DNA of 64,000 bases from Sphaerisporangium melleum (GTDB lineage Bacteria > Actinomycetota > Actinomycetes > Streptosporangiales > Streptosporangiaceae): the NCBI RefSeq assembly GCF_014646695.1, contig NZ_BMNT01000018.1, positions 72,584 to 136,583 on the forward strand, read 5' to 3'. Below the pieces are notes generated by a model. The model was given only the letters and a program-made list of their open reading frames with translations. It did no database searches and was not told where the DNA came from. Position numbers and translations under genes: made by a program. Below are positions 20,512-29,341 of this stretch, piece after piece (the first letter of the stretch is position 1; each line of letters opens with the position of its first letter).

Positions 20512-21216
20512 AGGGTCGGCGCGCAGACCGTCCGGGGTGGCCAGCACCAGGTGACGGTCGGGGACGGGCTGCCAGCCGGGCCGGTCGTCCAGCGGCTCGC
20601 TCGCCAGCAGCACGCCCTCGCCGAGGTGGACGAACAGCGTCTCGTGCCAGGCGGTGGCCGCGACGGCCTGCCCGTCGGTGACCAGGAGGTTGAGCCGTGC
20701 GTCCGGGTCGGCGGAGCCGGCCAGCGCGACCACCTCGCCGACCGACTCGGCCAGTGGGCCGCCCGACGCGAGCCGGGCGAACACCGCCGCCGCCAGCCAC
20801 GCCGAGTCGCAGGCGCTCTCCGGTTCCCGGTCGCGGGTGAGCGGCCTGACCGCGCCGCGCGCCACCCGCCCGTTGTGGCTGAGCAGCCACCGGCCCTCGG
20901 TGAACGGGGCGGTGGCGCTCTCCTCGACCGGCATGCCCGGGCTCGCCGAGCGCACCGCGGCCATCAGGCAGCCCGAGCGGGCGACCGCGGCCAGCCCGGC
21001 GAGGTTGGCGTCCGCCCAGATGGGCATCGCGCGCCGGTAGCGGACCGGCCCTTCGCCTGCGCGGTCGTACCAGGCGATGCCGAACCCGTCGGCGTTGACC
21101 TGCCCGCACCGCTGCAGGCGTGGCGCGTACGACTGGCGCAGCAGTCCGTGCCCGGGATCGCGCAGCAGCGCCGACACCGGGCGCGGGGCGCCGAGCCAGG
21201 CGGCGTGACGGCACAT
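20506..21216 (-). CDS. egtC: Ergothioneine biosynthesis glutamine amidotransferase-type hydrolase EgtC
   Basis: EgtC removes glutamate from gamma-glutamyl-hercynylcysteine sulfoxide. The 236-residue protein has the class II glutamine amidotransferase (Ntn hydrolase) fold: after removal of Met the catalytic Cys2 is exposed (MCRHAAWLG). VNADGFGIAWYD, WLLSHNGRV and ESACDSAWLA are further family motifs. ATG 21216 directly abuts the egtB stop (21217), so translation is coupled. Its 3' end is part of a triplicated 13-bp repeat. Confidence 0.94.
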   Translation of the reverse strand: MCRHAAWLGAPRPVSALLRDPGHGLLRQSYAPRLQRCGQVNADGFGIAWYDRAGEGPVRYRRAMPIWADANLAGLAAVARSGCLMAAVRSASPGMPVEESATAPFTEGRWLLSHNGRVARGAVRPLTRDREPESACDSAWLAAAVFARLASGGPLAESVGEVVALAGSADPDARLNLLVTDGQAVAATAWHETLFVHLGEGVLLASEPLDDRPGWQPVPDRHLVLATPDGLRADPL

Positions 21217-22548
21217 CTAGCCCTCCTCGTCAGGTCCGGCGGAGCGGGCGCAGCGGAACCCGGCGAAGATCTGCCGCCGGTACGGGTGGTCCCAGTTGCG
21301 GAAGGTCGCGCGGACCGCCGAGGGGTGCGTCGCCCAGGACCCGCCGCGCAGCACCCGGTAGGCGCGCCCGAAGAACACCTCGCTGTACTCGCGGTAGGGG
21401 AAGGCGCGGAACCCCGGATAGGGCAGGAACCACGAGGAGGTCCACTCCCACACCTCGCCGATCATCTGCTCGGCGCCGCAGGGCGACGCCCCGGCGGGGA
21501 AGGCGCCGACCGGCGCGGGGTGCGACAGGCGGTGCCCGAGGTTGGCGTGCTCGGGTCCGGGCTCGGCGTCCCCCCAGGGGAAGGCGCGGGCCCGGCCGGA
21601 CGCCGGGTCGAAGCCGCACGCCTTCTCCCACTCGGCCTCGCTGGGCAGCCGCCGCCCGGCCCACCGCGCGTAGGCGTCGGCCTCGTACCAGCTCACGTGC
21701 TGCACCGGCTCGTCGGGCGGCACCGGCTCGGCCCTGCCGAAGCGGGTGCGCCACCAGGCGCCTCCCGCGTCGCGGGTCCAGAACAGCGGCGCCCGCACCT
21801 CGCGCCGGGTGCGCCAGGCCCAGCCGCGCGCGGTCCACCAGCGCGGGTCGTCGTAGCCGCCGCCGTCGGTGAACGCGGCGTAGGCGCCGTTGGTGACCGG
21901 GAACCGGTCGATCCAGTACGCCGGCAGATCGACCCGGTGGGCGGGCCGCTCGTTGTCGTAGGCGAAGGGCCGCGCACTGGTGCCGGCGACGAACGGCCCG
22001 GCCGGCACCAGCACCTCCGCCGCCCCGCCCGCGCGAGGGACCGCGCGGCGCGGCGGCGCCGGCGGCAACGGGCCGCCGTCGCCGGGCGGGCCCGGGTGGC
22101 CGGAGAGCTGCAGGGTGGCGAGCATCGTCTCGCCGTGCTGGTGCTCGTGCTGCGTCACCAGCCCGAACACCACGCCGCCGCCGCACAACGGGTCCGGGGC
22201 GGAAAGGTCGGCCGCGTCCAGCACGTCGAGCACCCGGCCGCGCACCCGGGCGATGTAGGCGCGGGCCTCGTCCGGGGACAGCAGCGGCAGCTCCGGGCGT
22301 TCGCCGCGCGGGTGGGCGAACGCGTCGTACATCTCGTCGATCTCCGGGCGCAGCGGGGCCAGGCCGGCCGCCTCTCGCAGCACCCACAGCTCCTCGTAGT
22401 TGCCGACGTGGGCCAGATCCCACACCAGGGGCGACATGATGGGCGAGTGCTGACGCACCAGCAGCTCGTCGTCGAGGTCGGTGTAGGCGAGCGACCGGGC
22501 ACGCACCGCCTCCAGCCCGGCGGCGATGCGCTCCTTCAGCCCGCTCAC
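21217..22548 (-). CDS. egtB: Ergothioneine biosynthesis sulfoxide synthase EgtB
   Basis: EgtB is a non-heme iron enzyme that joins gamma-glutamylcysteine to hercynine with oxygen. Residues about 1-150 form a DinB-like helical domain with the iron ligands: a His in VWDLAHVGNYEEL and HxxxHxE in TQHEHQHGETML. The C-terminal formylglycine-generating-enzyme-like (FGE-sulfatase) domain shows YWIDRFPVTNGAYAAF, RLPSEAEWEKAC, GEVWEWTSSW and YRVLRGGSWATHP. The 443-residue length is normal. GTG 22548 overlaps the egtA stop (GTGA). Confidence 0.95.
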   Translation of the reverse strand: MSGLKERIAAGLEAVRARSLAYTDLDDELLVRQHSPIMSPLVWDLAHVGNYEELWVLREAAGLAPLRPEIDEMYDAFAHPRGERPELPLLSPDEARAYIARVRGRVLDVLDAADLSAPDPLCGGGVVFGLVTQHEHQHGETMLATLQLSGHPGPPGDGGPLPPAPPRRAVPRAGGAAEVLVPAGPFVAGTSARPFAYDNERPAHRVDLPAYWIDRFPVTNGAYAAFTDGGGYDDPRWWTARGWAWRTRREVRAPLFWTRDAGGAWWRTRFGRAEPVPPDEPVQHVSWYEADAYARWAGRRLPSEAEWEKACGFDPASGRARAFPWGDAEPGPEHANLGHRLSHPAPVGAFPAGASPCGAEQMIGEVWEWTSSWFLPYPGFRAFPYREYSEVFFGRAYRVLRGGSWATHPSAVRATFRNWDHPYRRQIFAGFRCARSAGPDEEG

Positions 22549-23783
22549 GCCGCCACCTCCTCGCCCAGCCAGGCCTGCGGCGGCACGCCCGCCTCGCAGG
22601 CGCGCAGCAGGCCGGCCGCGGGGGAGTCGCCGGGGACGACGTGCCGTTCGGCGTAGGCCTCCACCGCGGCGACCAGGCCGGGGTCCGCGCCGAGCCGGGG
22701 CAGCGCCTCGGCCGCGGCGCGGAAGCAGGTCTCCGCGGCCCGCCGGATCCTCGGGTCGCCCAGGCCGACCTGCGCGGCCTGCCACCAGCGGTCGGCGAAC
22801 GGCTCGGCGGCCTCCAGCGCGGTGCCGGCGGCCCGGTCGTCGAGCAGCAGCGCCGAGGTGACCGCGACGCAGGCGGGCCACCATCTCGGGTGGACCGCGT
22901 CCAGGTAGCGGACCTCCAGCCAGCCGCGCGGCCGCACCGGCGGGAACACCGTGGTCGCGTGGTAGGCCAGGTCGGCGGTGGTGGGCGGATGGCCGCCCAG
23001 GCCCGGGGCGCGCATCCACCGGCCGAACGTCGCCCGGTTCGGCGGGGTGAGCCGGCGCGGGCGGCGTTCGGGCGCGAGCATGAGCCGGGCGTCCATCAGG
23101 TAGCGTGCCCAGGCGGCGGCCGGGTCGCCGTCGCCGGCCGCGGTGACCGGGCGGGTGCGGGTCGGGTCCAGGTGCAGCCACACGGCCTGCCGGCCCGACA
23201 TCCATCCGCAGGGCCGGCCGTGCAGCACAGGGGAGTTGGCGAAGCAGGCCGACAGCAGGGGACCGAGGCGGCCCGCGCGCTCCCAGCGCACCCTGGGGTG
23301 CTCGCCGAAGTCCACGTTGACCTGGATGGACGCGGTCAGGCACATCATGATCGGCCCGTAGGGCACGCCGAGCAGATCGGCCATCGCCTCGTAGCGGGGC
23401 TGGCGGAGCTGGCGCACGGGGGGACGCACCGGGTCCATGCCCATGCCGGCCAGGGCCAGGCCCTCCTCGCGCAGCGCGGCCCGCACGATCTCGACGTCCG
23501 CGGTCAGGGCGCGCACCGCGTCCGGCAGGGCGGCGGGCGGGCCGGACAGTTCGAGTTGCCCGCCCGGCTCGAAACCGGCCGCGGCGCCGCCGGGGAGCGC
23601 GGGGAGGGCCTCGGCGACGCGCTCGACCCGGACCTGCCGGGAAGGGCCGTCCTGGTCGAAGACGAGGAACTCCAGCTCGACGCCGATCCGGTCTCCTGGC
23701 GTGCCCGTGAAGCACCGCCGGGCGAACTCCTCGACGTCTCCGGGGCCGCGTACGCGCGCGGCGCCGGTCTCCGTACCGGTCAT
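22545..23783 (-). CDS. egtA: Glutamate-cysteine ligase EgtA
   Basis: EgtA makes gamma-glutamylcysteine, the sulfur donor used by EgtB. The 412-residue protein belongs to the GCS2 carboxylate-amine ligase family: GVELEFLVFD near residue 35, FEPGGQLELSGPP, CLTASIQVNVDFGEH, WMSGRQAVWLHLDPTRT and RGWLEVRYLDAVHPRWW. ATG 23783 has AGGAGG 5 bases upstream and starts the operon egtABCD. The lyase gene egtE, needed for the last step, is not next to it. Confidence 0.93.
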   Translation of the reverse strand: MTGTETGAARVRGPGDVEEFARRCFTGTPGDRIGVELEFLVFDQDGPSRQVRVERVAEALPALPGGAAAGFEPGGQLELSGPPAALPDAVRALTADVEIVRAALREEGLALAGMGMDPVRPPVRQLRQPRYEAMADLLGVPYGPIMMCLTASIQVNVDFGEHPRVRWERAGRLGPLLSACFANSPVLHGRPCGWMSGRQAVWLHLDPTRTRPVTAAGDGDPAAAWARYLMDARLMLAPERRPRRLTPPNRATFGRWMRAPGLGGHPPTTADLAYHATTVFPPVRPRGWLEVRYLDAVHPRWWPACVAVTSALLLDDRAAGTALEAAEPFADRWWQAAQVGLGDPRIRRAAETCFRAAAEALPRLGADPGLVAAVEAYAERHVVPGDSPAAGLLRACEAGVPPQAWLGEEVAA

Positions 23784-24319
23784 GGGCCCTCCTGCGCTGC
23801 TTCGGGGTGTGGACGGTCGGCGGAGCCGATGAGCCTCCTTGTGCACGGGGTCCGGGAGCGACGGCGCGGCCGGCAGGCGGCGCGGTGCCGCGTGCGCACG
23901 GCGCTTGGCGGCAGGCGGGATGCGGGGCGGGGTGGGAGTGGGCATGGGCGGCGAGGGACGCCGCCGGTGGCGGGATGGCCCGGGTTTCCGGCTCCGGCCG
24001 TGGACGGTGGCGCAGCGCTCACCGCCGGCCGGCGCGGGGCGACGGGCCGTGGGACGGCTACAAGGGTTGGGACGAGGCGCCTTGCCTCGCGGATGGTGAT
24101 GTGGCCGGGCCGTGGCCCCGGCGAGATCGAGCGGACCGATGGGATGGGCTCGCCTGCAGACCTCCGAGTCTCCGATCACCGCGGTGCTTGCTAAGCACTT
24201 CGTACCCCTCACCACCGGCGATAACGCCCAAAAGGGATGATCGACTCAAACCATCATTATTCACGTGTATGGCGCGGAGGAGCCCGGCCAAGAGCGGCAC
24301 ACGCGGAGATGACACGGGA
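23784..24319. other. Upstream region of egtABCD, no gene seen
   Basis: These roughly 540 bases separate the egt operon (minus) from the transcription terminators of the glpQ-like gene (also minus). They should hold the egt promoter. The only structured element I see is a small perfect dyad GTGCTT-GCT-AAGCAC at 24184-24198. Base composition becomes less GC-rich around 24200-24270, consistent with regulatory DNA. No supported open reading frame. Confidence 0.4.
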
Positions 24320-24356
24320 GGCCGCCTCCCGGCCTGGTCGAAGCCGGGAGGCGGCC
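24320..24356 (-). terminator. Strong hairpin terminator downstream of glpQ-like gene
   Basis: A perfect 14-bp stem (24320-24333 with 24343-24356) encloses a 9-base loop. It lies 50 bases beyond the glpQ-like stop. There is no T tract, as is usual for actinomycete terminators. Confidence 0.75.
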
Positions 24357-24370
24357 GCCCGCCCCGCCTG

Positions 24371-24398
24371 CCGTCAGGTCCCGCGCCGGACCTGACGG
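24371..24398 (-). terminator. Second hairpin directly after the glpQ-like stop
   Basis: A perfect 11-bp stem (CCGTCAGGTCC 24371-24381 with 24388-24398) has a 6-base loop and begins 9 bases after the stop codon. With the hairpin at 24320-24356 it forms a tandem terminator. Confidence 0.75.
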
Positions 24399-24407
24399 GA
24401 GGAGCCG

Positions 24408-25517
24408 TCAGTCGTCGAGCACGTGGTCACGGACGGCGCGGGCGATGCCCGGGTCGTCGGAGAAGACGCCGTCGACGCCGAGTGAGAACAGCCGGGTCAG
24501 CCAGCCCATCACGTCGCCGGTCGCCCGCGGGTAGGCCGGGCTCGCCGGGTCGCCCTGCCGGTAGTCCACCGGAAGCTGGGAGTTCTCCGGGCGGACCGTC
24601 CAGGTGTGCACCAGCAGGCCGCGGCGGTGCGCGTCCTTCACCAGGGCGGTCGGCTGCAGCAGGCGGCCGTCGGGGCCGGGCGGCACGATGCGCTGGGTCG
24701 CCACCCCGACGGCGTCGGCGTACGTGGCGATCTCCCGCAGGCCCTCGGGGGTGACCAGGTCGTCGTAGGTGCGCGGGTCGCCGGCCGCCACCAGGTCGTA
24801 CGGGGCGCCCGTGGCGTTGATGAGCTGGACCAGCCGCAGCCGCGTCAGTCCCCGCAGCCGCTTGAGGTTGCCGGTCTCGAAGGACTGGACGAACACCGGC
24901 GCCTTCTGGCCGTCCCAGCCGTAGCGCTTGAGCGTGGCCAGCAGCGGCTCCTCCAGCGACAGGCCGATCGAGTCGAAGTAGGTCGGGTGCTTGGTCTCGG
25001 GGTACACGCCGACGCCGTGCTTGCGCGCGAGCCGGACGACCTCCTCGAAGGTCGGGATCTGGGCGAGCCCGTCGAAGGCGGTGTTGTCCGGCCGCAGGTC
25101 GGGGATGCGCTCCTTGGCGCGCAGCGTGCGCAGCTCGTCCAGGGTGAAGTCCTCGGTGAACCACCCGGTGATCTGGACGCCGTCGATGGTCTTGGTGGTC
25201 TTGCGCGCGGCGAACTCCGGGTGGTTCGCCACGTCGGTGGTGCCGGAGATCTCGTTCTCGTGCCGGGCGACCAGCACGTGGTCCTTGGTGGACACCAGGT
25301 CCGGCTCGATGTAGTCGGCGCCGAGCGCGATGGCGGTCTCGTAGGACGGCAGCGTGTGCTCGGGCCGCAGGGCGCTGGCGCCGCGGTGCCCGATCACCAC
25401 CGGGCCGTGCGCGTCGTGCCGCCCCTTGTCGGCCGTCGCGGTCTCAGGCTGGAGGCCGACCAGCGCCACACCGCACGCCAGGACGGCCAGCACTCCGGAC
25501 ATGGTCTTGTTCACCAT
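24408..25517 (-). CDS. glpQ: Secreted glycerophosphodiester phosphodiesterase
   Basis: This exported enzyme splits glycerophosphodiesters into sn-glycerol 3-phosphate and an alcohol, useful for scavenging phosphate from lipids or teichoic acids. The 369-residue protein opens with a Sec-type signal (MVNKTMSGVLAVLACGVALVG) followed by a likely cleavage near ETATA. The GDPD TIM barrel then shows GHRGASALRPEHT (catalytic His and Glu), YIEPDLVSTKD and ARHENEISGTTDV, the second catalytic His. ATG 25517 was chosen because the signal peptide follows directly. It is monocistronic, with two terminators after it. Confidence 0.92.
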   Translation of the reverse strand: MVNKTMSGVLAVLACGVALVGLQPETATADKGRHDAHGPVVIGHRGASALRPEHTLPSYETAIALGADYIEPDLVSTKDHVLVARHENEISGTTDVANHPEFAARKTTKTIDGVQITGWFTEDFTLDELRTLRAKERIPDLRPDNTAFDGLAQIPTFEEVVRLARKHGVGVYPETKHPTYFDSIGLSLEEPLLATLKRYGWDGQKAPVFVQSFETGNLKRLRGLTRLRLVQLINATGAPYDLVAAGDPRTYDDLVTPEGLREIATYADAVGVATQRIVPPGPDGRLLQPTALVKDAHRRGLLVHTWTVRPENSQLPVDYRQGDPASPAYPRATGDVMGWLTRLFSLGVDGVFSDDPGIARAVRDHVLDD

Positions 25518-25631
25518 CGGGCACACCCCACTCTCTGGTCTCGCGGGGCACGGTAGCCACAAGATCTGTACCCAAGGTGGCGCGGCGGTGAACGGCTCGG
25601 CGGGCGGACCGGCGAGGGGGACGGATGACGG

Positions 25632-26666
25632 TCAGAAGCGGGGGGTGGTGGTGCCGCGGATGACGAGCGAGGTGGGCAGGATGGCCGGCGGCGGCGCCTC
25701 CACCGCGGGCCCGTCCACCATCTCGATCAGCGTCGCCGCGGCCATGGTGCCGAAGCCCGCCTTGTCCTGGGCGACGGTGGTCAGACCGGGCGGCACCAGG
25801 GCGGCGAGCTCGATGTCGTCGAAGCCCACGACGGCGATGTCCTCGGGCACCTTCAGGCCCGCCTCGCCGATGGCGGCCATCGCGCCGATCGCCATCTGGT
25901 CGCCCGCGGCGAACACCGCGTCCGGCCGGTCGCCGCCCTCCAGCAGGCGCCGCATCGCGGCGTGCCCGCCGGCCAGGTAGAAGTCGCCCTCCTGCACGTG
26001 CCCGGGCCGGCAGGGCAGGCCGAGCGCGTCCAGCGCCTCGCGGTAGCCGGCCAGCCGGTCGGCACCCGGCCGGGTGCGCAGCGGCCCGCTGATCGTCGCG
26101 ATGGCCCGGCGCCCGGTGGCGTGCAGGTGAGCGACCGCGTCCCGGGCGCCGCCCGCGTTGTCGGAGGTCACATAGGTCGCCCTCGGCCCGTCCACCGGGC
26201 GGTCGAGCGAGACGCACGGCACGCCCGCCTCGGCGATGGCGTGCGGCGCCGGGCTCTCGTTGCCGCTGTCGATGAACACCACGCCGTCGAGGCTGTGCCG
26301 CCGGACCGCGTGGAGGTAGCCGTCCAGTGACGGCCCGCCCGCGGCGTCCTCGTCGCTGGTGGACAGCAGCAGGAGGTGGTAGCCCTCCTCGCTGAGCGCG
26401 GTCTTCAGGCCGATCAGTATTTCCTGGAAGAAGGGGTGCCGCCAGCCGGGTGACCGGTGGTCGGTATCCCAGATGAGGCCCACCATGTACGACTTCTTGG
26501 TGGCCAGAGTGCGGGCCGGCTCATTGGGCCGGTACCCGAGTTCGCGCGCCAGGCGCAGAACATGCTCTCGCGTTTTGGGAGTCACCGCCTTGGGATTGTT
26601 GAAGACGCGGGACACCGTCGCCACCGACACCCCGCACAGATACGCCAGCTCTCTGATGGTCGCCAC
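25632..26666 (-). CDS. LacI family repressor of the beta-glucoside operon
   Basis: This 344-residue repressor has a LacI helix-turn-helix at the N-terminus (TIRELAYLCGVSVATVSRVFNNPKAV), the hinge region (YRPNEPARTLATKK) and a periplasmic-binding-like sensor domain (VGLIWDTDH, DGVVFIDSG, DAVFAAGDQMAIGAMAAI, VGFDDIELAALVPPGLTTVAQD). GTG 26666 gives the usual family N-terminus; a TTG at 26678 is an alternative. It is divergent from the sugar ABC operon, and two palindromic operators start 22 bases upstream, so it very likely represses both itself and the operon, with a beta-glucoside as inducer. Confidence 0.9.
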   Translation of the reverse strand: MATIRELAYLCGVSVATVSRVFNNPKAVTPKTREHVLRLARELGYRPNEPARTLATKKSYMVGLIWDTDHRSPGWRHPFFQEILIGLKTALSEEGYHLLLLSTSDEDAAGGPSLDGYLHAVRRHSLDGVVFIDSGNESPAPHAIAEAGVPCVSLDRPVDGPRATYVTSDNAGGARDAVAHLHATGRRAIATISGPLRTRPGADRLAGYREALDALGLPCRPGHVQEGDFYLAGGHAAMRRLLEGGDRPDAVFAAGDQMAIGAMAAIGEAGLKVPEDIAVVGFDDIELAALVPPGLTTVAQDKAGFGTMAAATLIEMVDGPAVEAPPPAILPTSLVIRGTTTPRF

Positions 26667-26687
26667 GGCCGCACGCAATCGCTCTCG

Positions 26688-26717
26688 ATGTAACCGGTTA
26701 CATGAAACCGGTTACAT
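26688..26717. promoter_or_regulatory. Two overlapping LacI-type operators
   Basis: Positions 26688-26703 are a perfect 16-bp palindrome, ATGTAACCGGTTACAT. The adjacent 26702-26717 repeats it with a single mismatch (ATGAAACCGGTTACAT). The centres are 14 bp apart and the outer AT pair is shared. A central CG and this length are typical of LacI-family operators. The site lies between the divergent lacI-like and binding-protein genes. Confidence 0.85.
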
Positions 26718-27015
26718 GGACCGTAGCCCCGCCGCCGCCGAGCGTCAAGATGCGGCGCGAAGAAACGCCGTCCGGCCTCCGGCCTGCGGCGATATCGCGG
26801 ATCATCTCCATTTTCGCTTTCCCGGCCCTTGACAGACGGTCGAAGGGGAATGTGCAATCGGGTCCAGCGAAATCCGCCCGGGGTCACGCCGCCCCGCCGT
26901 CCGCCGCCGCCACCGGCCGCCGCGTTTCGCCTCTTTCCGCAAGCACGCACGGAGCCGTTCTCGCCCGCGCTTTCCGTGTGGTCCCCGTCGTCTTTTCCCC
27001 GGCAAGGAGTTCGCC

Positions 27016-28314
27016 GTGTTGGCTGGAAGAAGTGGAAGACCGCGCGTGGCCGCGTGCCTCATCGGCGCCGCCGTGCTCCTCACCGCCTGTGGCTCGGGTG
27101 GCGGGGGGCAGGCCGCCGGAGGCGGCGCGTCCGGCGAGCAGAAGATCACTCTGACCCTCAACCTCTTCGGCAACATGGGCTTCAAGGAGCTCTACGCCAA
27201 GTACGAGGCCGCCCACCCGAACATCAAAATCGTCGAACGGACCTCCGCGTACAACGACCACCACCGCAACCTCGCCGCCCACCTGGCCACCGGCCGCGGC
27301 GCGGGAGACGTCGAGGGCGTCGACACCGGCTTCATCGCCCGGTTCCGCCAGACCCCCCAGCACTTCACCGACCTCAACAAGCAGGGCGCGGCGGCGCTCA
27401 AGGACCGCTGGCTGCCCTGGAAGTGGGAGGCGTCGCTGGCCAGGACGGGCGAGCAGATCGGCTACGGCACCGACGTCGGCGGCCTCGCGCTGTGCTACCG
27501 GCGCGACCTGCTCGAGAAGGCGGGGCTGCCCACCGGCCGCGACGAGGTCTCCAAGCTGTGGCCCGACTGGGCCGCCTACTTCGAGACCGGCAAGAAGTAC
27601 ACCGCCGACAAGCCCGAGGGCACGGCCTTCTTCGACGGCGCGGCCCAGATCTTCAACGCGATGATCGGCCAGGCGCCGGTCGGCTTCTACGACACCGCGG
27701 ACAACGTGGTCGTCGGCGGCAACCCCGAGGTGCGCAAGGCCTATGACCAGGTGGTCGCGGCGGTCGCCGCCGGCGAGTCGGCCAAGCTCGTCGGCAGCAC
27801 CCCCGAGTGGAACACCGGCTTCGCCAAGAGCCAGTTCGCCACGATCGCCTGCCCCGCCTGGATGCTCGCCAAGATCCAGGACCAGGCCAAGGAGTTCGCC
27901 GGCAAGTGGGACATCGCCGCGATCCCCGGCGGCGGCGGCAACTGGGGCGGCTCGTACCTGACCGTGCCCGCGCAGGGCAAGCACGTCAAGGAGGCCGTGG
28001 AGCTGATCGCCTGGCTGACCGCGCCCGAGCAGCAGATCGAGGTGTTCAAGACCCACGGCATCCTGCCCTCGACCGTGGCCACCTACGACAAGCCCGAGGT
28101 CACCTCGCTCACCCACCCGTTCTTCAACGACGCCCCGATCGGAAAGATCTTCACCACGGCCGCGCGCAACCTGCGCCCGCAGTACCAGGGGCCGCGAGCC
28201 GGTGACATCCAGACGGCGCTGCGCGACGGGATCAACCGCGTCGAGCAGGGCAAGCAGACGCCGGAGGAGTCCTGGCAGCAGATCCTGCGCGACGTCGACC
28301 GAATCAAGCAGTGA
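27016..28314 (+). CDS. ABC transporter sugar-binding lipoprotein (CebE-like)
   Basis: This extracytoplasmic solute-binding protein of the carbohydrate type (432 residues) has a lipoprotein signal with lipobox LLTAC and the modified Cys at about residue 23. The body has LNLFGNMGFKELYAKYEAAHPNIKI, GYGTDVGGLALCYRRDLLEKAGLP and YLTVPAQGKHVKEAVELIAWL, resembling CebE cellobiose-binding proteins. GTG 27016 has AAGGAG 6 bases upstream. It is the first gene of an operon with two permeases and a GH1 glucosidase, suggesting uptake of cellobiose or another beta-glucoside. No ATPase gene is included; as with CebEFG a shared MsiK-type ATPase is expected. Confidence 0.9.
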   Translation: MLAGRSGRPRVAACLIGAAVLLTACGSGGGGQAAGGGASGEQKITLTLNLFGNMGFKELYAKYEAAHPNIKIVERTSAYNDHHRNLAAHLATGRGAGDVEGVDTGFIARFRQTPQHFTDLNKQGAAALKDRWLPWKWEASLARTGEQIGYGTDVGGLALCYRRDLLEKAGLPTGRDEVSKLWPDWAAYFETGKKYTADKPEGTAFFDGAAQIFNAMIGQAPVGFYDTADNVVVGGNPEVRKAYDQVVAAVAAGESAKLVGSTPEWNTGFAKSQFATIACPAWMLAKIQDQAKEFAGKWDIAAIPGGGGNWGGSYLTVPAQGKHVKEAVELIAWLTAPEQQIEVFKTHGILPSTVATYDKPEVTSLTHPFFNDAPIGKIFTTAARNLRPQYQGPRAGDIQTALRDGINRVEQGKQTPEESWQQILRDVDRIKQ

Positions 28315-28417
28315 CCGCCGCGGGCCGAGGCGGGGAGGTGGCCCGGCCGCCGCGCGCCGGCGGCCGGGCCACCACCTCCGCCGGGCATCCGACGCCCCCT
28401 ACCAGGAGGAGAGCAGC

Positions 28418-29341
28418 ATGACCTCCCTCACGCGGCCGCGACGCGCCTTCGCCCACCGGCTCGACGTCAAGGTCTCGCCCTACCTCTACATCGCGCCGTT
28501 CTTCCTGCTGTTCGGCGCGGTCGGCCTGTTCCCGCTGGTCTACACCGCCTACGTCTCGATGACCGACTGGAACCTGCTGGACACCGGCCGCGACTGGGTC
28601 GGCCTGGCCAACTACGCCGAGCTGATGGCCGACCCGTACTTCTGGAACGCCCTGTTCAACACGGTCAGCCTGTGGCTGCTGTCCACCGTCCCGCAGTTGC
28701 TCGCCGCCCTGTTCATCGCGCACATGCTGAACCGCAGCCTGAAGGCCAAGACCTTCTTCCGGATGGGGGTGCTGCTGCCCAACGTGACCTCCATCGTCGC
28801 GGTCACCATCATCTTCGCCCAGCTCTTCGGCCGCGACTTCGGCATGGTGAACTGGCTGCTCGGCGTGTTCGGCGCCGAGCCGATCGACTGGGCGGCCGGC
28901 ACCCTCAGCTCGCACCTCGCCATCTCGCTCATCGTGATCTGGCGGTGGACCGGCTACAACGCGCTGATCTACCTCGCCGCCATGCAGGCGATCCCCGGCC
29001 ACCTGTACGAGGCGGCGACGATCGACGGCGCCGGCCAGGTCACGCAGTTCTGGCGGATCACCATCCCCCTGCTGCGCCCCACGATCATCTTCACCGCCGT
29101 CGTGTCCACCATCGGCGGGCTGCAGATCATGGCCGAGCCGCTGCTGTTCCAGGCCGGCACCGGCAACCCGACCGGTGGCTCGGACCGGCAGTTCCAGACC
29201 GTGGCCCTCTACCTGTACGAGCAGGGCTTCGCGCGGTACGAGTTCGGCTACGCCTCCGCGATCGCCTGGACCCTCGCCGTGGTCATCGTGATCATGGCCC
29301 TGGTCAACTTCACGATCACCCGACGAATCAAGAGCGCCTGA
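28418..29341 (+). CDS. Sugar ABC transporter permease 1 (CebF-like)
   Basis: This 307-residue inner-membrane component has six predicted helices, starting with YLYIAPFFLLFGAVGLFPLVYTAYVSM. The EAA loop that contacts the ATPase is visible (LYEAATIDGAGQVTQFWRITIPLL). ATG 28418 has AGGAGG 7 bases upstream. The stop overlaps the next start by one base (TGATG), so the two permeases are translated together. Confidence 0.92.
   Translation: MTSLTRPRRAFAHRLDVKVSPYLYIAPFFLLFGAVGLFPLVYTAYVSMTDWNLLDTGRDWVGLANYAELMADPYFWNALFNTVSLWLLSTVPQLLAALFIAHMLNRSLKAKTFFRMGVLLPNVTSIVAVTIIFAQLFGRDFGMVNWLLGVFGAEPIDWAAGTLSSHLAISLIVIWRWTGYNALIYLAAMQAIPGHLYEAATIDGAGQVTQFWRITIPLLRPTIIFTAVVSTIGGLQIMAEPLLFQAGTGNPTGGSDRQFQTVALYLYEQGFARYEFGYASAIAWTLAVVIVIMALVNFTITRRIKSA

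Noticed and set aside
20431-22656. Long open frame opposite the egt operon
   Set aside because: Arg/Gly/Pro-rich shadow of egtB and egtC, no domains.
24184-24198. GTGCTT-GCT-AAGCAC hairpin upstream of egtA as a riboswitch or tRNA fragment
   Set aside because: Single short dyad with no further conserved structure; kept only as a note.
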